DNA of 64,000 nt from Chamaecrista fasciculata (Eukaryota > Streptophyta > Magnoliopsida > Fabales > Fabaceae). The translations under genes were made by a program, and so were the position numbers. Shown piece after piece: positions 52,501 to 63,235 of this stretch; positions within the stretch are counted from its first letter, which is position 1; each line of letters starts with the position of its first letter. The DNA is taken from contig QANZ01052318.1 of assembly GCA_003254925.1 (NCBI GenBank), positions 40,883 to 104,882 of the forward strand, in the 5' to 3' direction. Under the pieces are notes generated by a model. It was not told where the DNA came from. It worked only from the letters and a program-made list of their open reading frames with translations, and did not search any database.

Positions 52501-55500
52501 TACCAAAATAGGTTAGAAGCCCATGTAAAACCCAACAACTTACGCATTAGCATATCCTCAGTATTAATACCACCCAGTCCGCACTTTAAAAGATTGATAT
52601 GAAATTATGATCCCATATATAACCCCAAAAAATTTAAGTAAGGAAAGCATATGCTAGAACTTATCCTTATCTTAGAGGAGTAGAAAGAAGGGTATCATTA
52701 AAAAACTGCAAATAAGAAATTTCAAAACCCCACCTCCCAACCTTCAAAACCATTCACAAAACCCCTATAGAAAATGCAAATCAAAACATCTACAACGAGT
52801 AAATAGGAATGGAGAGTAAAACTGGTTTCATAACCATTGGATAGGATTTTTCTTTTTTATGAGCTAAGAATTTATTGATGAGAGAAAAATTACAAGAGAT
52901 CCTCTTTAAAGAAAACAGAAATTAAAGAAAAACTAACTCAATAAATTCTTCCAACCCCAAAAGTCAAATAAAGAGAAACCAATACCTGCAAGGCAGTAGC
53001 AGTCTCTAACGCAACAGTAGGACTCACTGCATTACTCCTCTTAACAAACTCTAGGAAGCGATCAATACTTTCCATTAAAACCTGCCAGTAAAGAGTCAGA
53101 AGGATTCTTAAGGTTAATTAATGGAAAAATATGAGCCTTCTAAATTAAATACTTGATTTCTCTCTGTCCAAGGTGTGTAATTTTTCCCTGTGTACTATAA
53201 ACTAAAAAGCTATTTAATGACCAGCATGCAAGCATATATTAAATCCCAATGAAAATAAAAATAAATGGCCCGTAATAAATTTACCACCTACAGAATAAAA
53301 TAGAATCTAGCAAAAAAATTGTAGACATATCCGTATCATCAGCTACTAAATGTCTTTGCTTAATGACAAAGTGCCATGTCTAGAAGCGTACTAGACAAAA
53401 TCACAACTTTTGGACGGTTTCTCTACTTATCTTTCATTCTTTCAATAATTCTGTTTTGGGGCCTTTTCTTTTACTATAACATTATCTGATAAACAAGTAA
53501 CAGTATTTTCAGCCAAGGATTTTTATAACATATGCAAAGGAACAAATGGGAAAGGAATCGAGACAGCAAAAACGGAACAACTTTTCTTCAACACTCCAAA
53601 AGATTGAGAAATACCGTAACATGGCAGGGCGAAATTGTAGCTGACACTCTCCAGTCAATGTTCTCCCCAATCGGTAAGTGCACAAAACTAGCAGCTAATG
53701 CATTCACCTTCTGCTCACTACAGACACTCTGCAAATGGAGTTCCCAAGAGGTATGAGCTAGCAAACAATATTTAGACATCAATTATATAATTAACTGCAC
53801 AAGATAAGGGATAACTGAACCCCACAGCAAAAACACTAGACAAGAAACTAAATCAAGAACTAAAGAAGATAGAAATAGTTCAAATTTAAAGTCACACCAA
53901 TTAAAAGAAAGAGCAACACAGATTTTTTTAAAACAAACTCAAAAACTTTATAAACCATGCCACTACGTTTTTTCCCTTGGCATCAAATAGAGGTAAACCT
54001 GGGCAAGTGAACCTTCAGGAGCAGATAAACCATAAAACTTTAGTAGCACATCACAATAAATACTGCGATGCTTAAACTTGGTCGACACATGAAGTTGCTC
54101 AAATCGACCGCAGACAATTTCCATCTGATTCACTGAAATGATGCGGGCAGCAGCATGACCAATAGTTATGGTCACCAAAAGCTTCATCATATTCTGCATG
54201 TCCTTTGATGAAGAAGGTGCAATTTCCTCATCAGGCTGGTAACTTAGCAACTTATTGATTGCCTGCCATTCCTCTCTCGTCAATTTTTCCTCCATAAACT
54301 GTGGTTCCTCAGAAGCATTGTGCAATGGCACTTCCTCTGCGTCAGCACCCCTATATAAAACAGTAACAGCAATAATTTCTATGAATGGACAAGTATATGG
54401 ATAAAAACATAAGGGACACCTAAAGGCTTTTTACCTATAAAAGAAGAAATTATATCGAAGAAAAAATTATAGGGAACAAAGATAAAATATCTCCTGAAAG
54501 AGACCAGGTCTTCCTCGAATTTTAACAGCACAAGCAGAAATATACAGAAATACAGTACCACGTCTTAGGAATTTGAAGAAATAAAGCTGGCACATACCAT
54601 CTGAATGAAAACCAGCTTCTTTTATTCACTGTTCTTTGTTGAGCTGCTACCTTTGATTTTACAGATTCAACCTTGGCATGAGCTAGTAACCTAAATATAC
54701 ATACCAAGCAAAAGTTGGTACACAGATAATTACTTTTTCAATTGCAAAAGAATAGTTATTAATGGAAGAAGCTAATGATGGTATATTAAATTAGAGACCA
54801 AAAACAACTCGGAAAGAAATAAATTCAAGAAAAAGGAGCTCCCAGCATATCTGAAGATCAATTAAGATCCCTCCCAAAATAATTATGAGCTAATCCCTTT
54901 AATAACAATTTTTTTAATCTTACAGCTTTAATGGGAGCGAGATGTCTCTCTTTATGGCTTCCCCGAAGATTTTGGCAAAGGTCTATTAAGGAGGAATTTC
55001 TCTGATGGAATCCCAAAGGGTTTGGAAGCTCTTTTGAATAGATGATATACTTTAATTAATGACTTACGCATTGTATATCCTTTCTCTTGCTCTCTCTCTC
55101 TCTCTCTATTGCTTTCTAGCCCTAAAATTTTTCTCTGAAAATGAAATTTCTGCTATTGATAACAAACTTTTTCATCTTAAAACTGTCTTAAACTTTTATA
55201 ACAATTTATATTAACTGTTGATTATTAAATCATAAAACTATTACCAATTTAGAAAATTTTGAAAATTAATTGAATTTTATTACTCATCTTAAGACATCAA
55301 TTACAGTTCAGCAAGAGTTTGGTGGGGAAGCATAATCATAAACCAAAGCAATTTGGATATATAATAAACTATACATCTCGAAACATTCATAAAAAGAAAT
55401 TCAGAATGCCACTAAAATTTTTCTCTGAAAATGAAATTTCTGCTATTGATAACAAACTTTTTCATCTTAAAGTTGTCGTAAATTTTTATAACAAATTATA

Positions 55501-58500
55501 TTAACCGTTGATTATTAAATCATTAAATTAGTATAAGTTTGAAAGTTTTGAAAATTACTTGAATTTTATTACTCATCTTCAGGCATTACTTACAGTTTAG
55601 CAAGAGTTTGGCGAGGGAGCATAATCATAAACCAAAGGAATTTGGATATATAATAAATCATACATCTCCAACCATTCATAAAAAAACAAATTCAGAATGC
55701 CACTAAAATTTTTCTCTGAAAATGAAATTTTTGCTATTGATAACAAACTTTTTCATCTTAAAATTGTCTTAAACATTTATAACAAATTATATTAACTGTT
55801 GATTATTAAATCAATAAACTATTACCAATTTGATTATTTTGAAAATAACTTGAATTTTATTACTCATCTTCAGACATTACTTACAGTTCAGCGAGATTTT
55901 GGCAAGGGAGCATAATCATAAACCAAAGCAATTTGGATATATAATAAACTATACATCTCGAAACATTCACAAAAAAAAAAAAATCAGAATGCCAACGAAG
56001 TGCAAAACTACAAAATGATGGCGCACATTAAGCTAACCGATTAGCTGTGGAACTCATTTCTCTTAAGCATTTTTTAAAATCAACTATGCCAGTAAACCTA
56101 GCAAGAATTAGATTTGTATATCAAGAAAAAGAAGTTTTTCACTAGAAGAAAAAACACTCATCAAAATATAGCATTAAACACAGAGCAAACATAGCCAGAT
56201 TTTATCATCACAGCATAATGGGCAGGAAACAATATACAGACCTCCACAAAAGAATCACTTTAGAATCAAGATCTTTTTCTATTTCTCTGATTTCTGTATG
56301 GTTAACATTTGATGAATGTTGGAGAGACGCCATATACAATTGAATGTACTGCCGACGACGCTGACAAAGATGCCGAATTTGATCCCATGACAAACGATAA
56401 CTGATTTGGTACAGCATGAACAGAGTCAGCATTAAGTTACGAACACATATAGCAGAGAGTCCATATTATCAAAAACTTTCTTGCACTCTAATAAAATTTC
56501 TCAGAAAAAGAAAACAATGATCTAATATTCAAAACTACCATGTCTTCTTCTGCTGTAGACTAGCTTGAGCAGCATACTTCCACCATAATTTAGGGGCCTT
56601 TGAAACTGGAATCGCAGGTCTTAAATGAGAGACTTCCAAGTATTTCTTGTATCTCGAAACAGCTTCCAAAAGTTTAATCCAATCATGATACTGGGTCTGT
56701 AAATTCATGGGGGAAAAGTAAATTAAAACTTTCAGGGAGAGGACAAAATCTCCTACATCTTTCCAGGAAAATCAAATATCAATAATCCAATTGATAACAC
56801 AAGAAGCATCACATTAATGGGGGAAAATAATTGATTGATTAACCTTTCTTTTCTACATAAAACACTAGAAGCCAGGAGAAGATTATCTGAACTTTGTCTA
56901 GAGGGGGAAAAAGAATACCAAAATAAAGATTATTTTTTATTCGTAATAAAAATAAAGTTTTATCTAAAGGAAAGCAGAACAAAGCAGAGTAAAATAAGGC
57001 AGCTTCCTTAAAAAGATCGACAATAGGAATAGCAATCTTTTTCCTTTTTCTAGAATCCCTTTACACTTATTATCTTAGCTCAGAATCCAGTACACGCAGC
57101 TCAAGGGCATGCGAAGATTAAGATAAATTTTCTTTGGTCAAGAAATTTGTTGTAGGCCTGAAAGGGCAGGAGGTTTAGAATTTAGTAATTTTGTCAGCAA
57201 GCCAAAAACATTTTTCTTCTTTTCCACTAATACCAGTGTTCATCCTAGTGGCACCACCAAAACTCATTTATATAGTCACCCAAAAAAAAACTGGTCAGCC
57301 TCCCAGCAACTGCCTCTCATATTGGCCTGAACTCACTTCTGAACATGAAGGAACTAACAAAGACATCAGAGGCTTCCCAAACTGCTATCATCCTTCCCCC
57401 CTTGACCCTTCCAGCACCAATATACAAATCTCCCTCCCTCCATAAAATATTACAACAATTGAAAGGAAGCAGCCCACCATTCACCTCCGTTGCTGCTGAG
57501 AACACTTTCTGGTGCTCTCAGTATCTTCTAAAAAATGAACTAGTCTCTTGTCATTCACCTAACTCATGCACTGTCAACATCAACCAAGGATGATAAGAAT
57601 CCACTGCTCTCTATCAAAACTCCAAAAACAATTATTCAATAAATGACACGTGAAAATAAGTTTTTCTTTTTTTGGCTTCTTTCTAGCATTATTAAGAATC
57701 ACCTATCTTCTCTCTTGTGACTTCAGTATTTTCTTAAAGAAATTCTTCATTATGACAAAAAGGGGGAATTCTAGTAGTAAGAAAACATCAGACAAAAATT
57801 TAAATTAAAAAATACCTCTGTTATAGTAAGAGAGACGTCACTAAGGACAAGGGAAACTTTCTCAAATGGAATCTCTGGATTAGTTCTTTCTTGATTTCCA
57901 AGGCGATGATACTGTAGATTTGCATTGATAGGGTATACCAAGTACGTACGATTCATAGCCCACTTAGACACCGATCTATGGTCACCGGATGGTTCGCTTA
58001 TGCCATCTTCAAATATCTAGGTAACAACAAATATAAAAGAACAGATGAAAAGGGAATAAGAAGTATTAAGGTATATTTAACAAAGAAAAGCATGTAACAA
58101 ATATAATGAAAAGACTAAATTTATCAAAACAGGATAAACCTCAATCCATTCTTGTGGACTGATATCCTCCCATCTCTTATCAATCTCCCAGGGAAGGCTG
58201 TCAGAATCATGGTAAACTGCTAGTCTTTCAAGTTGCAGCAACTGTAAAGAAAAGAACATGTGTATATCAGCCCAAGTTATTGAAACCACCATATTCGGAA
58301 TAAAGGTGAGTACAGCCATGCAAAGAAAAGATTGCAATTACAAAAGTACTTTTTAGAATTCAACTGCACCCAAAAGGAAAAGAGGGGGGAAAATAGCAGA
58401 GCGATGTTAGTTGGAAACATATCAAACAACACTTAGATTACTCAATTCAGTGTTAAGCATACAGCCACACGTGTCAGAAGCAAAATGTTAAAAGTTTAAG

Positions 58501-61500
58501 ACAAGACACTAATCCAACACTACGCAACCATATCTTTGACAATATAATAAAAACAATTCAACAATTAATGTGTTGAGACAGTAATAAACTGAATAATGCT
58601 TCTTATTATTTCATAAGAGTACACAGAGAGGGGTATTTATAGGAAGGAAACCTAGGGAAGAACAGACTAACTATGGTAACCACATAACTAACTAACTAGA
58701 CTAAAGTAATAACAGAAAAACACCCTTAACAGAATAACTAAATAACTCAAAGTTCTCGATACTCCCCCCCCCCCCCCCCCCCCCNCCCTTTTTTGAGCTG
58801 AGAATAGAAACTTCCCATTCGCAGCTTGTTTATACAGTTCTCAAACATTGAATGCTGGTGAATCCTTTTCTGGTCCTGTTCCAAACAAGTGATCAAGTCT
58901 CCCTCTGCCTTTGAAATATGCCCAATCTCTTTTTTGCATTTTGATAGATAGAATGAAACAAAGTTCTACGAGAAGAGGACAAGAGAACCCCCTACTATAA
59001 TATAAATTGTTTTCATATTCATGATATTTAAAAAAAAATAAAAATGTTACTGAATTTGGCCTTCACATTAAACATAAACAAAGACTAACCGAATAAGAAT
59101 TTAAATAAAAAAATGTTTCTATATCTTTCAAACCTCTATGTTCTTTATGTTAATTTTTTAATTTTCTATTAGATATTTACCGCCATTAGTCGCAGGATCC
59201 CAGAAAAACGAAACATTTTGGGATTCCTCCAAATGGAATATACAAATAAAGAGGGGCCATTCCTCCAAATGAAATACATAAAGTATTCACCTTCCGTAAT
59301 TTATCCAAAGCACCACTAGTATCAAATATTTCATTTCCATGCTCATCCATTGTAACAGCAGCAAGCTTAGCCAACGTAACACCAGAAGAAAATGGATGGC
59401 CTGGATTGCTGCAGACAACACTTGGTCACATGAGTCAACAGTAAGTAAGCTAAAAGAGAAGTCCTTGAATCTAAAACCAAAAAGTTGAAAAACAAATGCT
59501 ATTCCAATACAAGTTTGCTCCCTACAGAAGAGCTGAAGTGGTACTTATCTACCAACCTGACTGTGTCTTCATATCTGATATGAACATTGCTAATAGATAT
59601 CTTAAGATTTCCAATAATGGTTGCAATTATAGAACTCAGCCATGAATTTCCAGAAGGTAGCTGTAATACAATAAGCTGTCAGTGACCTTTTTCCAATTGC
59701 TCAAGCATACTTACACACACATTTCAGATGAACAATGGAGTAAAGGATGACAATTTCAGGGTGGGCTACAAAGAATCCTCCTGGTTTTATTATATAGGAT
59801 AGAAAAAAACACCTAACGTGAACATGATTAAATATTTTTATATTCAAATTTTAAAACAGAGTCATACTATTTATACACTAGTTGATCACTTATGTCATCT
59901 TTCATTATCAGACCATTCACCATATTTCTACTATTTAATGGATATATCCATCAACAGAGATAGACCATGTTATAATTTGGTACCAATTCTGTTACAGTTT
60001 CAGTTTTGTTGTTATTCTGTAAGGTAGTTATTTCTGTTTTGTTCAACATTTACTGTTTAATATAGCTTATGTACCTTGCATTATGCCCTCTAGGCATACA
60101 CACAGATTGTATCATCCAATTTAAAGGTGGAATAAAAGTGCCTGAATTATTCCCCTCACTTTCTCTTCTCTCTTCTCTCTTCTTGCTCTCTCGCCTCTCT
60201 TCTCTAAATTCTCTGTTCTCGTGTTCTTGCTGCCCAGTCCAAGAAACCTACGTTTGTGTTTCTTTTGTGTCCTAAGGGTTCCTAAACTCTACAGACCAAA
60301 TAGAATCTTGTCTACTACTTAACTAGAAAATTAGATTCCACAACTGTTATTAACCAAAAACACTTAAGACACTTATCCAGCTTAAATTCAAAAGAGCTTT
60401 CTTATAAAAGAAATATTTTTAATGAATAGAAAAAAATTGTTGAACTGAAGATTAGAAAAAAGGAGGAAAGGATATTCAACTAAAACAAACAAAACATGGG
60501 ACAAGAAACAAGAGAAAGCGAAAAACAACAGATTCACAATGCAGCAAAGCAGCACATCTCTCTGGACTCTGCATATTTACATAACACACCCTCTTGAAAC
60601 CAAGAAGGGAAATCATAATAACTTCCCCATTCCCATCCAACTGTCGTGATATCCTCCTTATTACACAGAACTATGTTCTAAACATATTAGAGTCATAAGA
60701 TAATATAAGTTTGGATGAAAGCAAGCCTTGATCATAAAACAGAAAGAGAAATAATTCCCACAAAAATTATAGAAAGCCATAAGCATCATGCAAATCAATT
60801 ATGGTAATGATCATTGTATTCAAAATCACTCAAAAAAATAAATTAAAAATGAAACAAGTTTCTCAATATAATAGTCAAACACAAGTATGTTGAAACATGC
60901 ATACATTGCTTCTGGCCAAAAAAAATGCATACATTGCTCCAATTACTTGAGGGGAAAAATAATGAAAGAATGCAACCCAATGAACTGCAAAAGTAATAGC
61001 CAGATTTTATCGAAGTCATACACTTCCCATCTTTGACTTAGATATTGCATCAAGTGTAGCCGACTCGGCTTCCTGTATGATAAAAAAATGGATTAATAGT
61101 CAAAAACAATATTAAAGAAAGTTTAAGTAGAAAAAGTAAATTAACATAGTAAGACACAAAATGTAGAATTATTTTTATTAAAGCTAGGGCAACTAATATG
61201 AAATCCAGACACAACCTCAAGACTTTGAAATAGTAAAAGCACATCCATCAATCCCAACCCTTAAGCATTGCACCATTCCTCTCTCAGAATCCCAAGACAA
61301 AATGTGACTCAAAACATCAACAAGGGTCTCCTTGACTGACATTCCGTAAACCGCACAATCACTCTCCAGGCTTAATATTAACTATGACTCCGAAAGGACA
61401 CTGAAGACTTTAATTAATTGATAATAGGATAGTAATTAAGACTTTAAGGTAACTTAGTAATGATTTATTATTAAAAAAATTAATGAATATGAGCCTATCA

Positions 61501-62991
61501 ACATAAAGCATCCATAAACCTTAAAAATAAATTAGATACACAGAGTTCCAAAAAAATCTTACCTCAATCTGCTGCATCTTGGCTTCAAAAAGTTTTTCCC
61601 TGTCCTCCTCCTATAAAAAACAAGCTCAACTCAGACAATGGCATAGACATAAGTTAATCAAGTAGAATACAGAATATTGATGTACCTTCATAGTCCTACC
61701 ATCTGGAGCAGGATGTGCCAGAACAAAGACTCGATCAATTAGAACAATCACAGGTTCTTTGCCCAAACTTTTCCATGGAACCTATATTAATTGGACAAAA
61801 AATAGTAACAGAAAAATCACAAACTCCCCAATTGAAAGGGGCTGGATAAATCATGGGGAAGTGACAGTAAAAAAGTAGAAGGTAAATCACAGACTCAAGC
61901 CATAGAGAACAACACAATGAACACATGGAATCATTAGTGAATCATCTTATTTCTACAAATGTCAGCAGTATTTTACCTTTTAATATTTTTTTTTTTTACA
62001 CAATGGAAAAGAACTTACTGAAGAGAAGAGAAGTAATACCGGGAGAAAAAAAAGGGAGGACAAGAAGTCCTCCTAAAAATAATAATTATAGACTCGTCAG
62101 CTGAAAAGAGATATTCCATCCAAATGTAAATCCATAAGGGAAAAGCCCCTAAGAGACCATTTGTTGAAACCCACATGAAGGCTAAGGAAGTGATTCTCTC
62201 CCATATCAGGTGTAAAGGCAGAGACTTCTCTAAACACTCTAGCATTTCCTTCTAACCAAAGACACCAGAAACCAGCCAAAAACAACAACAGCCCCAGAAT
62301 TTTCTGCTCCTTCTAATATCCACAACTGGTGAACTTAAAGGCTAAACGTATGTGCATGTATTTACTTATTTTCCATGAATAAAAATACACAAACAGGTAT
62401 GACTCTTAGATGTATAAAGTATCAATATAAATCCATGGTATCGTAAATACTACCTTCAGGGTAATGGTACCAACAAAACCAGCTTTGACAGTCACAGGAA
62501 GTTTTAGTGCATTTAGAGCCTCTGCCTTCAATTTCAGATCTTTAAGAACAACATCACCTGCAGAGATCAAGTGTTTATATGGAAAAATAAATAAACATAA
62601 ATCAAACACGTAAACACCCCCAATAAAAACGAAAAAACAAGATGAATACGGAGAACATTATTGATATGGCAACAGAATAAAGACATATAAAGAAGACCAA
62701 TAAAACTAAGAAAAAGTATTAAATTTATGCTCAAATTCAACACACTGTAACAAGATTGTGACTGAAGCGTAGGGAATAATCAGATGACTAACCCTTCCAG
62801 ACACTGATTCTTAACGCTTCTGAAGAGAGGCCATGTACATATTCTCCCAAATACTTTCGAAGTAAATGCAGTACCTGTCAAGAAAGAACCATTGTTAACC
62901 CCACTGTTCACAATACTTCACATGACTCTTTAGAAGAGGGTCCCGTCACTAAGTATAATAGTTACGACCATATAACAGTATAAGATTGAAC

Positions 62992-63029
<38 letters not shown>

Positions 63030-63235
63030 GGCTAAACGTTCCATCTGAAAAGAAAAATAAGGTAAAACATTGAAATGCAGCCACTTCAGACACTGTCCAC
63101 ACTAGCTCTACCCAGTGATCAGAACAATTAATTGACAAACCAAGGCCGTCTGACATACAAATACAATCTAAATTCAAGACAGCCATTCATTCTTCGATTA
63201 AAACTAGAGAGGAGTCTTACGTGTGCTTCGAACAT
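19010..63235 (-). CDS. VPS13M1: VPS13-family bridge-type lipid transfer protein, plant M class (63 exons, 4,260 aa)
   Basis: Giant chorein-type protein expected to form a hydrophobic groove that carries glycerolipids between membranes at contact sites. I joined 63 coding exons from 63235 (ATG 63233-63235) to 19010 (TGA 19010-19012). All borders are GT/AG and every phase fits; the sum is 12,783 nt. Exon lists are in the block entries that follow. Order of parts: chorein N-terminus (1-115), extended groove, PH domain (about 838-950), four WxP-PGYxxLG modules of Vps62 type (about 2030-2340), C2 domain (about 2640-2780), DysF motif (about 2950-3015), VAB/SHR-BD region (about 3020-3820), VPS13_C (about 3860-4057) and a C-terminal PH-like domain (about 4057-4206). 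Similarity runs nearly end to end with Arabidopsis VPS13M1 as I recall it. M1 versus M2 needs an alignment. No stop or frameshift was found. Confidence 0.93.
21500..21735. repeat. Intron repeat related to 48160-48340
   Basis: Both stretches share a block of about 70 bases around GCATTTGAGAGGCCAGTCTC / GCATTCGAGAGGCCAAGAAC followed by CCCTAAACCA-type sequence and a CTATA box-like word. It is an interspersed family of unknown type, possibly part of an LTR. Confidence 0.4.
22471..24907 (-). other. VPS13M intron 58, other content
   Basis: 2.4-kb intron. Apart from the solo LTR it contains at about 23330-24130 a plus-strand stretch with broken, protein-like frames that I could not assign. It may be an old retroelement. 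Confidence 0.4.
24312..24649 (+). mobile_element. Copia-type solo LTR (338 bp)
   Basis: Begins TGTTGGAATATG, ends AAAATCAACA and has TATAAATA at about 24557, as expected for an LTR promoter in plus orientation. The flanks ATTGT and ATTAT are a 5-bp duplication with one mismatch. No internal retrotransposon sequence adjoins it. It lies in the VPS13M intron 22471-24907. Confidence 0.65.
24908..31535 (-). other. VPS13M exons 48-58: DysF motif and VAB/SHR-BD region
   Basis: Exons: 31035-31535, 30148-30951, 29942-30018, 28522-28975, 27726-27812, 26810-26965, 26539-26723, 25741-26274, 25383-25560, 25121-25266, 24908-25034 (residues 2782-3864). Exon 49 begins with DysF words: PPLPPGWKWISGWTVDKSKF, DNDGWAYGPD and VVRRRRWIRSRQ. 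YSADIQKPLYLTLSVQGGW, LRLFVPYWIVNDSSVALAYR, QQCGSQTSVWIHPSDPPKPF and FLPIRFRQVDGVSDSW belong to the adaptor-binding region, which in yeast VPS13 binds organelle adaptors. Confidence 0.88.
31629..34072 (-). other. VPS13M exons 41-47: groove end and C2 domain
   Basis: Exons: 33911-34072, 33632-33795, 33304-33475, 32944-33213, 32650-32853, 32047-32101, 31629-31759 (residues 2396-2781). LREARYYIAVTILEAKGLPL, then RTKCVKP, then VSWNELFMFEVPRK and KLEIEVTNLAAKAGKGDVV, make a C2-like fold. The usual calcium-binding Asp set is incomplete (LIDDGNSHNFF has two Asp), so lipid binding may not need calcium. Confidence 0.87.
34271..36565 (-). other. VPS13M exons 37-40: four Vps62-like PGY modules
   Basis: Exons: 36270-36565, 36073-36145, 34711-35412, 34271-34589 (residues 1932-2395). 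Four short modules repeat the pattern W-x-P-x(4-5)-Y-x-x-L-G: FWRPQASANYVILGDCV, LWMPIPPSGYTALGCVAH, IWRPIARPGYAILGDCI and LWYPIAPPGYVSLGCVVS. This matches the Vps62/DUF946 type of repeat found in plant VPS13 relatives. Exon 37 could start at 36568 or 36565; the second gives the ungapped SFIYASKEKD and is preferred. Confidence 0.88.
37985..38250 (+). mobile_element. 5'-truncated LINE tail, plus strand
   Basis: Broken frames give FNNKFFPPHLWKRIIFF and LVRGVRPINLQRDWKPLL. These match the last residues of plant LINE ORF2, where a plSxIxxDW-like word is typical. An A-rich end follows. Lies in the intron 37650-38394. Confidence 0.55.
40162..42606 (-). other. VPS13M intron 32, largest intron
   Basis: 2,445 bases with no recognisable gene. 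Open frames at 40254-40529 (plus) and 42063-42527 (minus) have no known domain. I see no clear transposon ends. Confidence 0.5.
43522..43549. repeat. (TA)n microsatellite
   Basis: About 14 TA units in the intron 43233-44209. Confidence 0.95.
46590..46745 (-). mobile_element. LINE tail copy, minus strand
   Basis: Shares GATCCTCTTTA and a GATCCATAAAGGAAACTCC / AAAGACACCATTTG block with the copies at 52010-52300 and 61985-62300. Lies in the intron 45833-47047. Confidence 0.45.
47402..49530 (-). other. VPS13M exons 20-24: PH domain
   Basis: Exons: 49303-49530, 49097-49206, 48577-48673, 47639-47737, 47402-47542 (residues 769-993). ILVWKGIGNSIATWKPCF and LLLSGSYLYLFESAKSQSYQ open the PH fold. GGRQVLEVPPENIGGSPFCI and DFRDEEEKAIWFRGLVQATY close it, with the conserved C-terminal Trp. 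PH domains inserted at this point are typical of plant M-class VPS13 proteins and are thought to help membrane targeting. Confidence 0.88.
48160..48340. repeat. Intron repeat related to 21500-21735
   Basis: See the partner copy. It lies in the intron 47738-48576 and contains a CTATAAATA word. Confidence 0.4.
50481..50913. mobile_element. 433-bp near-perfect hairpin MITE
   Basis: The two halves are reverse complements over almost their whole length. Arms of about 190 bases start TTAAGAGTAAATTACACTTT on the left and, reversed, TTAAGGGTAAATTACATTTT on the right. Each arm carries ACTTTGGTACC-type words four times. The flanks read TTAA. No ORF. It sits in VPS13M intron 17 (50077-51697), so every primary transcript should contain a long double-stranded stem. 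Confidence 0.9.
52010..52300 (-). mobile_element. LINE tail copy, minus strand
   Basis: The minus-strand frame STLWVPSNGSFREISI resembles the end of LINE ORF2. A T-run at 52016-52022 fits its A tail. The word CTCCAACCAAAGACGCCACA is shared with 62240-62270. Lies in intron 16. Confidence 0.5.
54900..55070 (+). mobile_element. Possible LINE tail, plus strand
   Basis: Broken frames with MSLFMASPKIL and GISLMESQRVWKLF are like the end of LINE ORF2. Weak match. Lies just before the tandem repeat. Confidence 0.35.
55121..55991. repeat. Tandem repeat, three copies of about 290 bp
   Basis: Units start with CTAAAATTTTTCTCTGAAAA at 55122, 55412 and 55702 and end with TTCAGAATGCC-type sequence. They differ by a few percent. 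Lies in the VPS13M intron 54691-56241. A short TC microsatellite (about 55091-55108) precedes it. No ORF spans the units. Confidence 0.93.
58571..58935 (-). mobile_element. Copia relic: gag piece, polypurine tract and LTR
   Basis: On the minus strand a broken gag-like frame (RDWAYFKGRGRLDHLFGTGP, then a stop) is followed by AAAAAAGGG and a G-run of about 25 (C-run 58764-58788, N at 58785). Next come about 190 bases that contain TATAAATACC and end GTCTCAACA at 58571. This order is that of the 3' end of an LTR element with most of the interior lost. Lies in intron 8. Confidence 0.55.
61985..62300 (-). mobile_element. LINE tail copy, minus strand
   Basis: The minus-strand frame FWCLWLEGNARVFREVS and WSLRGFSLMDLHLDG are typical of the end of plant LINE ORF2 (W-x-L-W-L-E-R-N-x-R-x-F). 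The A tail is the T12 run at 61986-61997. Lies in intron 3 (61782-62453). Confidence 0.7.
62992..63029. repeat. (TAA)n microsatellite
   Basis: About 12 units in VPS13M intron 1. Confidence 0.95.

Larger units (their letters stand above)
49656..54350 (-). other. VPS13M exons 14-19: extended chorein groove
   Basis: Exons: 53999-54350, 53615-53728, 52986-53081, 51698-51765, 49956-50076, 49656-49877 (residues 444-768). Recognisable words are CGRFEQLHVSTKFKHRSIYC, YGLSAPEGSLAQ, PIGENIDWRVSATISPCHV and LISGRDIAAFFTDCGSD. Exon 17 starts at an AG directly before ATGAAGTTTGAG. The intron before exon 18 (50077-51697) holds the hairpin MITE. Confidence 0.9.
54598..63235 (-). other. VPS13M exons 1-13: chorein domain
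   Basis: Exons: 63221-63235, 62793-62874, 62454-62557, 61686-61781, 61563-61610, 61022-61072, 59557-59660, 59291-59408, 58140-58241, 57816-58016, 56539-56696, 56242-56400, 54598-54690 (residues 1-443). Typical words are MFEAHVLHLLRKYLGEYVHG, ISVWKGDVVLKDLKLKAEAL, ISNVHIRYEDT and WIKLLEAVSRYKKYLEVSHL. Exon 1 codes for only five residues. This N-terminal part is known in VPS13 proteins to open the lipid groove and to contact the ER. Confidence 0.92.

Noticed and set aside
55121-55991. CRISPR-like or satellite array
   Set aside because: Three long direct units without spacers in a plant intron; an ordinary tandem duplication.
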